This document shows positions 32,285-40,902 of a DNA stretch of 57,885 nucleotides, one piece after another. The position numbers and the translations under genes were made by a program. The notes beneath the pieces are model-generated. The model was not told the DNA's origin, ran no database searches, and saw only the letters and a list, made by a program, of their open reading frames with translations. Every line of letters begins with the position of its first letter. Position 1 is the stretch's first letter. The stretch is from Oscillospiraceae bacterium (GTDB lineage: Bacteria; Bacillota; Clostridia; Oscillospirales; Acutalibacteraceae), in the NCBI GenBank assembly GCA_015066245.1, contig SVOS01000008.1, positions 1-57,885 of the forward strand, read 5' to 3'.

Positions 32285-33272
32285 TGCAGTTATAATTTCA
32301 TCCAGAATCAGACTTGCCCGAAATTTAAGAGACTATCCTTTCCCCAACAGAATGACAGACAACGAGCGTCAGGAAGTGGCACAAAAGGTTAAAGATTTAA
32401 TGTGCAACGGCGACTTCTGCGGCTACAAATTCCTTGCCGTAAGCATGGAGGACTTAAGCGAGATTGAGCGTGTTTCTATGGTTGAGAGAAATCTCATCAG
32501 CATGGAGTTTGCATCACCTCAGAAGGGAAAGCTCCTTATTACAACAGAGGATGAGAAAATAAGCATTATGGTAGGTGAGGAGGACCACCTGAGAATCCAG
32601 GTGATTCTCAAGAGCTTTGACATAGAAAAAGCCTATGAAATTGCCGACAAACTTGATACCGAGCTTGATAAATACCTGCACTTTGCCTTTGATAAGCGTC
32701 TGGGATTTCTTACTCAGTGTCCTACAAATCTGGGCACAGGTATGAGAGCGTCCGTGATGATGCACCTGCCTGCACTGCGAGAAAGCCGCACGGTATCCAG
32801 AATTGCCAACAATCTGTCAAAGTTAGGTCTTATTATCCGCGGTGCATACGGCGAGGACTCAGACCCTGCAGGAGATATGTATCAGATTAGCAATCAGGTG
32901 ACTCTGGGTATATCCGAAAAGTCAGCCATAGATAATTTAAAGAGCATCACCGAGCAGCTTGTAAACTCTGAGCTTAAAACCCGTGAAAAAATGATGGAAA
33001 GCGTAGAGTATCAGGACAAAATCGGTAGAAGCTACGGTATTTTGATTACGGCAAGAATCATAAGCTACAAAGAAGCTCAGAAACTTCTGTCAAATCTAAG
33101 AACAGGTATCTGCGACGGGATTATCGACAGTGTTGAGCTTCATACAGTGGACAAACTTATGCAGATGATAAAACCTGCAAATATTATGAAAATCAAAGGC
33201 AGAAAACTGGATTTCAGTGAACGCGACAAAGTAAGAGCAGAGCTTATCAGAGAGGAGCTAAAATTCAGATAA
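32277..33272 (+). CDS. mcsB: Protein-arginine kinase McsB
   Basis: McsB phosphorylates arginines, marking proteins for ClpCP degradation. The 331-residue guanido-kinase-fold protein shows SSRIRLARNLRDYPFPN, GEEDHLRIQ, GFLTQCPTNLGTGMRASVM (catalytic Cys loop) and, near the C terminus, RDKVRA, which fits the RDxxRA phosphoarginine-sensing motif. ATG 32277 overlaps the mcsA end, with AAGGAGG inside mcsA. The kinase is expected to be active and allosterically controlled. Confidence 0.96.
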   Translation: MSDAVIISSRIRLARNLRDYPFPNRMTDNERQEVAQKVKDLMCNGDFCGYKFLAVSMEDLSEIERVSMVERNLISMEFASPQKGKLLITTEDEKISIMVGEEDHLRIQVILKSFDIEKAYEIADKLDTELDKYLHFAFDKRLGFLTQCPTNLGTGMRASVMMHLPALRESRTVSRIANNLSKLGLIIRGAYGEDSDPAGDMYQISNQVTLGISEKSAIDNLKSITEQLVNSELKTREKMMESVEYQDKIGRSYGILITARIISYKEAQKLLSNLRTGICDGIIDSVELHTVDKLMQMIKPANIMKIKGRKLDFSERDKVRAELIREELKFR

Positions 33273-33295
33273 ATTATAGAAGGGATTGAAGGTAT

Positions 33296-35734
33296 ATGTT
33301 TAGTTTTAAAGGCTTTACTCAGAAGGCAAACGAGGCCTTGAATTTAGCCATTGATGCGGCAAGCGATTTGGGACACACCTATATAGGTACCGAGCATATT
33401 CTCTTGGGCCTTATGGAGGAAGGAACGGGTGTGGCAGCCGCAACACTTGCCGAATGTTCGGTGAGTTCAGATCAGATCAAAGAAAGAATAATCGCCCTTA
33501 TCGGCAAAGGCATCAGAACCTCGCTTACTCCCGAGGATTTTACACCAAGAGTCAAAAGAGTTATGCAGACTGCGGTGATTACATCTTCACAGTCAGGACA
33601 AAATTTTGTTGGCACCGAGCATTTGCTGGTGGCACTTATTGCTGAGCGAGATTCTTATGCAGTTAAGCTTTTAGAAGAATCAGGCGTAAGCGTAAGCTCT
33701 GTTCTTGCGGCACTAAAGTCGGGACTGTCGGTAGAAAACGACAATAGTTTTGATGGGACTTTATCGGATAACCCCAAAAACGGCGGAAAGAATAAGTCTT
33801 TCGAAAAATTCGGCAAAGACCTGACAGAAGCCGCCAAAAAAGGCGAGATTGACCCTGTAATCGGAAGAAGCGAGGAAATCCGCAGAGTTATAGAAATTCT
33901 CTCCAGAAGAACAAAAAACAACCCCGTACTCATAGGCGAGCCCGGTGTGGGCAAAACCGCAGTCGCCGAAGGCCTTGCGCTGAAAATTGCCAAAGGCGAG
34001 GTTCCTGAGCTTCTTAAGGACAAGCGGATTCTAAGTCTTAATCTTACAGGAATGATTGCAGGCACAAAATACCGCGGAGATTTTGAGGAGCGAATCAAAG
34101 GTGTCATCGACGACCTGAAAAAGGACGGAAACACCATACTGTTTATCGACGAGCTTCATACCATAGTAGGTGCAGGTTCCGCCGAGGGCAGCGCTGATGC
34201 GGCTAATATCCTCAAGCCAACTCTTGCAAAAGGTGATTTTCAGGTTATAGGAGCAACAACCCTTGCAGAGTACAGAAAATATATCGAAAAAGATGCGGCT
34301 TTAGAGCGACGTTTCCAGCCTGTCAAGGTAGGTGAGCCCACTAAGGAAGAAGCGGTTGAAATCCTTAAGGGCATCCGCGATAAATACGAAGCTCATCATA
34401 AGGTGAAGATTTCCGACGAGGCTATTTGTGCGGCGGTAGAGTTGTCGTCCCGCTATATTGCCGACAGATTCTTGCCCGACAAAGCCATAGACCTTGTTGA
34501 CGAATCCGCATCCCGACTCAGGCTTAATGCCGAAACTCCCCCTGAGGAGCTTAAGGCAATGGAAGAGGAAATCAAGGCTCTGGAAATTGAAAAGTCTGCT
34601 GCAGTATCATCCCAGGATTTCGAGCGAGCTGCAAAGGTCAGAGATAAACAGAAAAATCTCACCTCAGAGCTTGAGTCAAAAAAGAATCAATGGAAAACAG
34701 AGCGTGAGCAAAACTCTGCAGTATTAACCGAAAAGGATATTGCAAAAACTGTCTCGGATTGGTCGGGCGTACCTGCTGAGGAGCTTACAAAAGAAGAAAG
34801 CGAAAGACTCTTGAATCTTGAGAAAGAGCTTCACTTAAGAGTAATCGGTCAGGACAAAGCCGTCAAGGCGGTGTCCAAGGCAATTCGTCGAGGCAGAGCA
34901 GGACTTAAGGAAGAAAACCGTCCCATCGGCTCATTTATCTTCTTAGGTCCCACCGGTGTGGGCAAAACCGAGCTGACAAAGGCACTGGCATCAGCTATGT
35001 TTGGCAACGAAGATGCAATGCTGCGTCTTGATATGAGCGAATATATGGAAAAGCATACCGTATCAAAGCTCATCGGCTCACCACCCGGATATGTGGGTTA
35101 CGATGACGGAGGTCAGCTTACAGAGAAAGTTCGCAGAAAACCCTACTCCGTAATCCTTTTTGACGAGATAGAAAAGGCTCATCCCGATGTTTTCAATATG
35201 CTTCTGCAGATTCTTGAGGATGGCAGACTTACGGATTCTCAGGGCAGGACCGTAAGCTTTAAGAACACAATCATCATTATGACCTCAAATGTCGGAGCAA
35301 GACTTATCACTCAGGAAAATAAGTCTCTGGGATTTGCAGAGCCCGAGAAAAACACCGACACAAACCTTAACGAAACTGTTATGGCTGAGCTTAAGAAGGT
35401 TTTCAGACCTGAGTTTCTCAATCGTGTTGACGAAACCATTGTTTTCTCAAAGCTAAGCAAAGAAGAAATCAAAGAGATAGCGGCACTTATGCTCAAATCT
35501 CTTGAGTCAAAGCTCAGCAAAATGGGATACAAAGCAGAATTCAGCGATGCTTTGCTTGATCATATTGCTGATAAAGGTTTTGACCCTGTGTACGGAGCTC
35601 GTCCCATAAGACGAGCCGTAAGAAGTCTTGTGGAGGATGAACTCAGCGAAAAGCTTTTGAACGGAGATTTCAAGGATAAGAAAAAAATCCTTTGCGACTT
35701 TGAAGATAATAATATAATATTTAAAGCAGAGTAA
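33296..35734 (+). CDS. clpC: ClpC AAA+ unfoldase
   Basis: ClpC unfolds substrates, including arginine-phosphorylated ones, and feeds them to ClpP. The 812-residue product has an N-terminal double Clp-N repeat (1 to ~145), AAA-1 with Walker A GEPGVGKT (214 to 221), a middle UVR-type coiled segment (~420 to 470) and AAA-2 with Walker A GPTGVGKTEL near 550. Near residue 680 a loop FAEPEKN precedes the C-terminal region. It is the last gene of the ctsR-mcsA-mcsB-clpC operon and is followed by a terminator. Confidence 0.97.
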   Translation: MFSFKGFTQKANEALNLAIDAASDLGHTYIGTEHILLGLMEEGTGVAAATLAECSVSSDQIKERIIALIGKGIRTSLTPEDFTPRVKRVMQTAVITSSQSGQNFVGTEHLLVALIAERDSYAVKLLEESGVSVSSVLAALKSGLSVENDNSFDGTLSDNPKNGGKNKSFEKFGKDLTEAAKKGEIDPVIGRSEEIRRVIEILSRRTKNNPVLIGEPGVGKTAVAEGLALKIAKGEVPELLKDKRILSLNLTGMIAGTKYRGDFEERIKGVIDDLKKDGNTILFIDELHTIVGAGSAEGSADAANILKPTLAKGDFQVIGATTLAEYRKYIEKDAALERRFQPVKVGEPTKEEAVEILKGIRDKYEAHHKVKISDEAICAAVELSSRYIADRFLPDKAIDLVDESASRLRLNAETPPEELKAMEEEIKALEIEKSAAVSSQDFERAAKVRDKQKNLTSELESKKNQWKTEREQNSAVLTEKDIAKTVSDWSGVPAEELTKEESERLLNLEKELHLRVIGQDKAVKAVSKAIRRGRAGLKEENRPIGSFIFLGPTGVGKTELTKALASAMFGNEDAMLRLDMSEYMEKHTVSKLIGSPPGYVGYDDGGQLTEKVRRKPYSVILFDEIEKAHPDVFNMLLQILEDGRLTDSQGRTVSFKNTIIIMTSNVGARLITQENKSLGFAEPEKNTDTNLNETVMAELKKVFRPEFLNRVDETIVFSKLSKEEIKEIAALMLKSLESKLSKMGYKAEFSDALLDHIADKGFDPVYGARPIRRAVRSLVEDELSEKLLNGDFKDKKKILCDFEDNNIIFKAE

Positions 35735-35785
35735 GGACAAATTTTCCTCCTCTGTTCTCGTTATATAAGGTATATGAAAAATAGG

Positions 35786-35826
35786 CAAAGCAGGAGAGAA
35801 CCAATTGTTCTCTCCTGCTTTGTTTG
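35786..35826 (+). terminator. Terminator of the ctsR operon
   Basis: CAAAGCAGGAGAGAAC and GTTCTCTCCTGCTTTG form a perfect 16-bp stem with a CAATT loop, followed by TTTG. Because of its symmetry it can also stop the minus-strand gene that approaches from 35839. Confidence 0.9.
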
Positions 35827-35838
35827 TTTATTAGGGGG

Positions 35839-36147
35839 TTAGTCGTCTAATTTGTCGTCATCATCGTCGTCGTAGATGTCGTCATCATCGTCGTCGTAGA
35901 TATCGTCATTATCGTCGTCGTAGATGTCATCATCATCGTCATCGTAGATATCGTCATCATCGTCGTCGTAGATGTCATCATCATCGTCGTCGTAGATGTC
36001 GTCATCATCGTCATCGTAGATATCGTCATCATCGTCATCGTAGATGTCATCATCATCGTCATCGTAGATGTCATCATCATCGTCATCGAAGATGTCGTCA
36101 TCAGACTCACACTCAGAATCTAAAATTTTTCCGCTAACAGCGTGAAT
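35839..36147 (-). pseudogene. Detached 3' part of the dockerin-RsgI-PepSY gene (Asp-rich tail)
   Basis: Read in the same minus-strand frame as the gene at 36148 to 37284, translation after its TAA continues without another stop to TAA 35841 to 35839. It gives IHAVSGKILDSECES, then Asp-rich repeats ending KLDD. IHAVSGKIL is the missing last strand of the second PepSY domain, judged against the first one (VNALNGKVV). So the TAA at 36150 to 36148 looks like a nonsense change of a Glu codon. Full reading would be about 481 codons. Confidence 0.8.
35854..36093 (-). repeat. Ten tandem 24-bp units encoding Asp6-Ile-Tyr/Phe
   Basis: Ten 24-bp units run from 36093 to 35854. Each codes six Asp (one has Asn in place of one Asp) followed by Ile-Tyr, except the first, which has Ile-Phe. 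Variation among units is almost all GAC/GAT wobble, so selection on the protein is suggested. The array lies downstream of an in-frame stop. Confidence 0.92.
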
Positions 36148-37284
36148 TTAGTACTCGTATTCTAAGCCGTTGGCAGTGAATTCGAGCTCATAGTATGGTG
36201 TTCCATCATCAAGGTCAAATTCTTTGTCATCAAATCTGGCGTCAGCTTCATTAACATTTGCGTCAATAAGTGCTATTTTTTTAGCCTCGTTAAGAGAAAT
36301 AAAATCTTCAGGCTTGATTTCATCCGCGGTGCCGGATTTTGATTTTTCTTTTTCAAATTCAACTACCTTGCCGTTTAAGGCGTTGACTTCACACTCAAAC
36401 TCATAGCCGTTGGCAGTAAATTCGAGCTCATAGTATGGCGTACCGTCGTCGATATCGTACTCTTTTTCCTCAAAAATTGCGTCCTCTGCCCAAATATTTG
36501 AGTAAGCAAGGGCAATTTCAATAGCTTTTTCCAAGGTGATAAACTCTGATGGTTTTGCGGACGTATTGTACTTGATGTCATAATCCTTATCTTCGATTTT
36601 TATAAACTCGGGTTTTACTTCGAGACTCTTTACAGTGTTCTTAGCATTAGACTCGAGCTCCTCCATAAAGCCTTCTTTTGGAGCCATGGAGCCTGCCTCA
36701 AGCTGAATAACTATTACCTTGTTTTCGCCGTCAATTTCATCAATAAGATATCCAGCATCATTTACAAGAACTAAAAGGCTGTCAACAACTGCTTTACAGG
36801 ACTTGCCTTCATAACCCTTGAAATTATGCAGTAATGCTTCAGCATCCTTATTTTCAGCGGTAACTGTGGTTACGTTTCCGTCAGCATTATAGCCTATGCG
36901 AATTTCAGGATTGATATTTAAAAGTATAAATCCGCCTTTAGAAACGTTTTCGCCGATGTACTCAAAAAGTTGACCGATAAGATAGGGCACATCAATATTT
37001 GCAACCCATTTCTGAATGGCTGTGGCATCCTTGATGTTGATGTTTTTATTTTTGTCAACATCAGCGGTGTTTTTTGCAATTTCGCCAAAGGTGGTGATTT
37101 TTGCAATGGACTTCTGAATGTTTGTGGCGTCTTTGATATTTACCTTGTTGTCGAGATTTGCATCGCCAAGCAGCAGGGAGGTAGCATCAGTTTCTGCAAA
37201 AGCAGTGAAACAGAGGCCCTGCATAGATACGGTGAGTGCTAAGACTAGGGTAAGAATCAGGCTTATAGCTTTGTTTCTTTTCAT
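36148..37284 (-). CDS. Secreted protein with N-terminal dockerin, RsgI-like domain and PepSY repeats (truncated)
   Basis: A 378-residue exported protein: signal peptide (1 to ~30), type I dockerin (~38 to 108; LGDANLDNKVNIKDATNIQK and a second F-hand with NIKDATAIQKW), then a domain (~112 to 200; GGFILLNINPEIRIGYNADG, GYLIDEIDGENKVIVIQ) that resembles the extracellular middle domain of anti-sigma-I factors (RsgI), then PepSY-like repeats (~248 to 310 and 328 to 378; DDGTPYYELEFTANG in both). The second repeat stops early at TAA 36148, before its last strand; see the tail at 35839. The dockerin at the N terminus is unusual. Function unknown; scaffold-bound surface protein inferred. AGGAGG precedes the ATG. 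Confidence 0.85.
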   Translation of the reverse strand: MKRNKAISLILTLVLALTVSMQGLCFTAFAETDATSLLLGDANLDNKVNIKDATNIQKSIAKITTFGEIAKNTADVDKNKNINIKDATAIQKWVANIDVPYLIGQLFEYIGENVSKGGFILLNINPEIRIGYNADGNVTTVTAENKDAEALLHNFKGYEGKSCKAVVDSLLVLVNDAGYLIDEIDGENKVIVIQLEAGSMAPKEGFMEELESNAKNTVKSLEVKPEFIKIEDKDYDIKYNTSAKPSEFITLEKAIEIALAYSNIWAEDAIFEEKEYDIDDGTPYYELEFTANGYEFECEVNALNGKVVEFEKEKSKSGTADEIKPEDFISLNEAKKIALIDANVNEADARFDDKEFDLDDGTPYYELEFTANGLEYEY

Positions 37285-37333
37285 TTGGTGTTCCTCCTGT
37301 TGTTTTATTGGCAGAGTTTTACTCTGTGGTTTA

Positions 37334-37362
37334 ATAATAAAGGGAGTATGTAAATTTTACAA
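37334..37362 (-). promoter_or_regulatory. Candidate promoter of the dockerin-RsgI-PepSY gene
   Basis: On the minus strand TTGTAA (37362 to 37357) and TATTAT (37339 to 37334) are 17 bp apart, about 50 nt upstream of the start. A small hairpin CAGAG..CTCTG lies in the leader. Confidence 0.6.
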
Positions 37363-37521
37363 CGGACTATTGTTAAATATTTGTAAAGTATAAAAAGAAG
37401 ATAATTTTTTCGATAAAAATTATCCTTTGTCACATAAAATGCTTCGTAAAATAAAATATTACTAAGCGGTATAAATCTCTGAGCCGTGGCAAGAATAATA
37501 TCAGAGTAGGAGTGTGAATAA

Positions 37522-37866
37522 ATGAACGTAAGACGCGGAGATATATTTTATGCGGATTTAAGCCCTGTAATCGGTTCCGAGCAAGGTGGAGTAAGACCTG
37601 TGCTTATAGTCCAGAATGATGTAGGCAACAAGTACAGTCCAACCGTAATTGCTGCCGCAATTACAAGCCAGCAGCAAAAAGCCAACATCCCCACACATAT
37701 TGCCATAGGCGCCCATAGCACAGGACTTTCGAAAGACAGTGTAGTGCTTTTGGAGCAGGTAAGGACCATCGACAAAAGACGCCTTAAAGAAAAAATGGGC
37801 AGCGTGGACGCTGATTCGATGATAAAAGTAAATGAGGCAATCTCAATTTCTTTCGGAATAAACTAA
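37522..37866 (+). CDS. MazF/PemK-type endoribonuclease toxin
   Basis: A 114-residue protein of the MazF/NdoA family: [20 protein letters not shown] and RPVLIVQND at the start, then [13 protein letters not shown]. These toxins cleave single-stranded mRNA at short motifs and are normally neutralised by an upstream antitoxin. No antitoxin-like ORF with good signals is seen upstream in 37285 to 37521, so this is a solitary copy, as often with the EndoA group where the antitoxin lies elsewhere. TAGGAGTG precedes the ATG. Confidence 0.9.
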   Translation: MNVRRGDIFYADLSPVIGSEQGGVRPVLIVQNDVGNKYSPTVIAAAITSQQQKANIPTHIAIGAHSTGLSKDSVVLLEQVRTIDKRRLKEKMGSVDADSMIKVNEAISISFGIN

Positions 37867-37872
37867 CATAAA

Positions 37873-37903
37873 AAGACTCAGAGAAGATAAATCTCTGAGT
37901 CTT
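37873..37903. terminator. Bidirectional terminator between mazF-like and dCMP deaminase genes
   Basis: AAGACTCAGAGA and TCTCTGAGTCTT form a perfect 12-bp stem with a 7-nt loop. The minus side is followed by TTTTATGTT and the plus side by AATCTTATC, so it is best for the minus-strand gene. Confidence 0.8.
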
Positions 37904-37910
37904 AATCTTA

Positions 37911-38393
37911 TCAGTCAATATTGAAGTTAAGAACGATTTTGTCGATGCTTGTTGAAAGCTGTGTGAACTTAACGCCTGCGGATTCAATCATTCTTTTAGA
38001 AGCCAGTGTGGAGGGAGAGTCGGCATATTTGTCAGAAAGATAGTAGAACTCCTTGACACCGCTCTGGATAATTGCCTTGGCACATTCGTTACAAGGAAAC
38101 AAAGTAACATAGAGTTTGCTGCCTCTTAAGTCTCTGCCGCCTGAGTTTAAGATTGCGTTAAGCTCAGCATGTACCACATAAGGATACTTTGTGTCGGTAC
38201 CTTCTCTTTCCCAGGGGTATTCATCATCCGAGCAACCCTTGGGCATACCGTTATAACCTGTTGAGATGATTACATTGTCATTTGATACAATGCAGGCACC
38301 AACCTGAGTGTTGGGATCTTTGCTTCGCTGAGCCGCCAGCAAAGCAATACCCATAAAATACTCGTCCCAGTTAATAAAATTCTCTCTTTTCAT
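37911..38393 (-). CDS. Deoxycytidylate deaminase (ComEB-like)
   Basis: A 160-residue zinc deaminase that converts dCMP to dUMP for thymidylate synthesis. The zinc motif HAELNAILN lies near residue 75 and PCNECAKAI near 100. The start ATG follows metK by 3 nt, with AAGGAG in the end of metK. A terminator lies just downstream. In some Firmicutes the same family is called ComEB without a clear role in competence. Confidence 0.92.
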   Translation of the reverse strand: MKRENFINWDEYFMGIALLAAQRSKDPNTQVGACIVSNDNVIISTGYNGMPKGCSDDEYPWEREGTDTKYPYVVHAELNAILNSGGRDLRGSKLYVTLFPCNECAKAIIQSGVKEFYYLSDKYADSPSTLASKRMIESAGVKFTQLSTSIDKIVLNFNID

Positions 38394-38396
38394 ATT

Positions 38397-39587
38397 TTAT
38401 GAAAGCTCCTTGACAGCAGCTATAAGAGCTTCTGTTCTGTCGGTCTTTTCCCATTGTACGGGCAAGTCCTCACGGCCCATGTGTCCGTAAGCAGCAAGAG
38501 GACGATACTTTGTCTTTGTAAGGTTAAGCTCTCTGATAATAACAGAAGGACGGCAGTCAAATACCTTTCTCACTGCTTTTGAGAGAATTTCTTCGTCGCA
38601 CTTTGCAGTGCCGAAAGTCTCAACAAGCACAGAAACAGGCTCTGCTACACCGATAGCATAAGCAAGCTGAACTTCACATTTTGTTGCAAGCTCTGCTTTA
38701 ACAATGTTCTTTGCGATATATCTTGCGTAGTATGCACCGCTTCTGTCTACCTTTGTGGGGTCTTTGCCGGAAAATGCACCGCCGCCGTGACGGCCGTATC
38801 CGCCGTATGTGTCAACGATAATCTTTCTGCCTGTAAGACCTGAGTCACCAACAGGACCGCCGATAACAAATCTGCCTGTGGGATTTACAAAGAACTTTGT
38901 GTTTTCGTCCATAAGCTCAGCAGGGATAACGGGTTTTATGACATATTCGATAATATCCTTGCGGATAGTCTCAAGGGACACGTCCTCGTCGTGCTGAGTT
39001 GATACAACAACTGTATCAATACCAACAACCTTGTCGTCCTCATATTCTACAGTAACCTGAGTTTTGCCGTCGGGACGAAGATAGGGGAGAGTGCCTGATT
39101 TTCTTACCTCTGTAAGCTTAAGTGCAAGCTTCTGAGCCAGAGAGATAGGCATAGGCATAAGCTCCTCTGTCTCGTTACAAGCAAAGCCGAACATCATGCC
39201 CTGGTCACCTGCACCGATAAGGTTATCTTTGTCGTTGTTGCCGTCCTTGAGCTCCAAAGACTCGTTAACGCCCATTGCGATATCAGCAGACTGAGCGTCA
39301 ATATATACGTTAACCTTGCAGGTTTCTGCGTTAAAGCCGTACTCTTCTTTGTTATAGCCGATGTCAGCAATAACCTCTCTTGCGATTTTCTCAAAATCAG
39401 CCTCTGCATTTGCTGTGATTTCGCCCATAATATTTACAAGGCCTGTAGTAGCAGTAACCTCACAAGCAACGTGTGCGTTTTCGTCCTGAGCTAAAATTGC
39501 GTCTAAAACTGCGTCGGAAATCTGGTCGCAGACTTTGTCGGGATGTCCTTCGTTAACGGACTCGGATGTGAATAAATATCTTGCCAT
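38397..39587 (-). CDS. metK: S-adenosylmethionine synthetase
   Basis: MetK makes SAM from methionine and ATP. The 396-residue product has [20 protein letters not shown] at residue 10, [16 protein letters not shown] near 120 and the P-loop-like [20 protein letters not shown] near 260, all with catalytic residues conserved. It is preceded by a SAM-I riboswitch, so its transcription should stop early when SAM is plentiful. It is followed 3 nt later by the dCMP deaminase gene. Confidence 0.98.
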   Translation of the reverse strand: MARYLFTSESVNEGHPDKVCDQISDAVLDAILAQDENAHVACEVTATTGLVNIMGEITANAEADFEKIAREVIADIGYNKEEYGFNAETCKVNVYIDAQSADIAMGVNESLELKDGNNDKDNLIGAGDQGMMFGFACNETEELMPMPISLAQKLALKLTEVRKSGTLPYLRPDGKTQVTVEYEDDKVVGIDTVVVSTQHDEDVSLETIRKDIIEYVIKPVIPAELMDENTKFFVNPTGRFVIGGPVGDSGLTGRKIIVDTYGGYGRHGGGAFSGKDPTKVDRSGAYYARYIAKNIVKAELATKCEVQLAYAIGVAEPVSVLVETFGTAKCDEEILSKAVRKVFDCRPSVIIRELNLTKTKYRPLAAYGHMGREDLPVQWEKTDRTEALIAAVKELS

Positions 39588-39616
39588 ATATATCTTCCTT
39601 TCAATAAAAATGTAAA

Positions 39617-39746
39617 ATAAAAACCGCCGTCAGAGACCGACAGCGGTAAAAAAACTCATCTTTCGGTTCTCCGCAGGAATTAGCACCTTACATAATGCAG
39701 GTTGCCGGACGTCTCAGGGCCTGTTCCCTCAGTCACTCTTGATAAG
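39617..39746 (-). promoter_or_regulatory. SAM-I (S-box) riboswitch with terminator upstream of metK
   Basis: On the minus strand CTTATCAAGAGTGACTGAGG (from 39746), GGCCCTGAGACGTCCGGCAACC and the late AAAGATGAG (to 39655) match the SAM-I aptamer, with CTTATC/GATGAG as P1. A terminator follows: ACCGCTGTC/GACGGCGGT stem, then TTTTTATTTT (39647 to 39617). Binding of SAM is expected to favour termination and shut off metK. Confidence 0.95.
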
Positions 39747-39794
39747 CGGTAAATTTTCAGTTGTATTTTGTCAGAACTTTTCTGACCATAGGTT

Positions 39795-39823
39795 ATTATA
39801 AAACAATATGTATGTGCTGTCAA
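39795..39823 (-). promoter_or_regulatory. Consensus promoter of metK
   Basis: On the minus strand TTGACA (39823 to 39818) and TATAAT (39800 to 39795) are 17 bp apart, a perfect consensus. It starts only 9 nt from the xpt stop and just before the SAM riboswitch. Confidence 0.9.
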
Positions 39824-39831
39824 TAGTAAAT

Positions 39832-40407
39832 TTAGCCAAAAACAATCTCGCCCGTATCGGCATTCATAGAATTAACAACCGCCAGAGATTCTACTCGTAT
39901 GCCGTCGTTTCTTATTTCCTTGCCGCCATGCTGAAATCCCTTTTCGATGGCTATGCCACAGCCTACAAGGGTGGCACCTGCGTCTTTGATAAGTTTTATA
40001 AGACCTCTCAAGGCACAGCCGTTGGCTAGAAAATCATCAATTACAAGCACTCGGTCATCTTCGCAAAGATATTCTTTGGATACGATTACCTTATTTGTGG
40101 TTTTGTGGGTGAAGCTATCAACGTCAACACAGTAAAAATCTTCGCTGATATTGGTGGTCTTCGACTTCTTTGCAAAAACCACGGGACAAGAGAAATGCTG
40201 AGCGGCAATACATGCAATGCCGATGCCCGAAGCCTCGATGGTGAGAATTTTGTTGACATCATCGTTTTTATATAGACGAGCAAATTCTTTGCCCATTTCG
40301 TTTAAAAGCTCAACATCAATTCTATGATTCAGAAACCCGTCTACCTTCAGCACATTTCCCGAAAGCACCTTGCCTTCCTTAAGGATTCTTTCTTCAAGCA
40401 ACTTCAT
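39832..40407 (-). CDS. xpt: Xanthine phosphoribosyltransferase
   Basis: Xpt salvages xanthine to XMP with PRPP. The 191-residue product starts MKLLEERILKEGKVLSGNVL and has the PRPP loop VLVIDDFLANGCALRGL near residue 125 and KKSKTTN near 80, as in the family. ATG 40407 is chosen because AGGTGG precedes it. No purine riboswitch is visible; it appears to be the last gene of a minus-strand operon, with no clear terminator before the metK promoter. Confidence 0.92.
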   Translation of the reverse strand: MKLLEERILKEGKVLSGNVLKVDGFLNHRIDVELLNEMGKEFARLYKNDDVNKILTIEASGIGIACIAAQHFSCPVVFAKKSKTTNISEDFYCVDVDSFTHKTTNKVIVSKEYLCEDDRVLVIDDFLANGCALRGLIKLIKDAGATLVGCGIAIEKGFQHGGKEIRNDGIRVESLAVVNSMNADTGEIVFG

Positions 40408-40424
40408 GGCTACCACCTAAAATT

Positions 40425-40850
40425 TTAAACTTCATCCGAACTTGACACATAAAGCTCGTCGTTTGTTGCGGGTAATGTGATTGGCTCGTGATTAAAACCA
40501 AACTTCTTTAAGAGCTCTACTACCTCGTTGTATTTATCAATATCCGCAGGGTTTGCGGTGTCGTTTATCAGAGCAATGGTGCAGTAATCCATCTCGTCAA
40601 ATCTATTGGTAAAGTAGTCGTCGAGCTCCCTGAGTGTAACCTTATCCTTGCCGTCAATAAAAATATCCCGGCCCGAAACGGTTACTGTAACTGTTTCTGA
40701 TTTGGGAGCTTCTTCATTCTTTGATGAAATCATATCGGAAATAATCAATCCTCCGACTGCCGCCAGAGTAAGCACCAGAGCAAGAATAAATATTTTAAGG
40801 AATTTACCCTTTTTTCTGTTGGTTTTGGAGGTGCTTTTTTTATCGCTCAT
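40425..40850 (-). CDS. Single-pass membrane protein with ExbD-like extracytoplasmic domain
   Basis: A 141-residue protein: basic cytoplasmic start (KKSTSKTNRKKGKFLK), one membrane helix (~24 to 45), then a ~95-residue domain. The pattern VTVTVSGRDIFIDGK, VTLRELDDYF, CTIALINDTA and EVVELLKKFGF resembles the ExbD/TolR periplasmic fold, an inference by eye. No ExbB/TolQ partner is nearby. TCAGGAGATG precedes the ATG 13 nt away. It is in the run NusG-II, Gx transporter, this gene, xpt. Confidence 0.65.
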   Translation of the reverse strand: MSDKKSTSKTNRKKGKFLKIFILALVLTLAAVGGLIISDMISSKNEEAPKSETVTVTVSGRDIFIDGKDKVTLRELDDYFTNRFDEMDYCTIALINDTANPADIDKYNEVVELLKKFGFNHEPITLPATNDELYVSSSDEV

Positions 40851-40902
40851 ACTATCATCTCCTGAAAAATAGAATAACACACACTATCGCTTTTTGCAAT
40901 AA

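Noticed and set aside
34494..34727. Plus-strand 77-codon frame inside clpC
   Set aside because: Out-of-frame shadow of the ClpC middle domain.
35854..36093. CRISPR-like array
   Set aside because: The 24-bp units are contiguous with no spacers and code a regular peptide.
35847..36110. Minus-strand 87-codon Met/Thr-rich frame
   Set aside because: It is a shifted reading of the Asp-Ile-Tyr repeats, has no ribosome-binding site, and the in-frame alternative continues a real gene.
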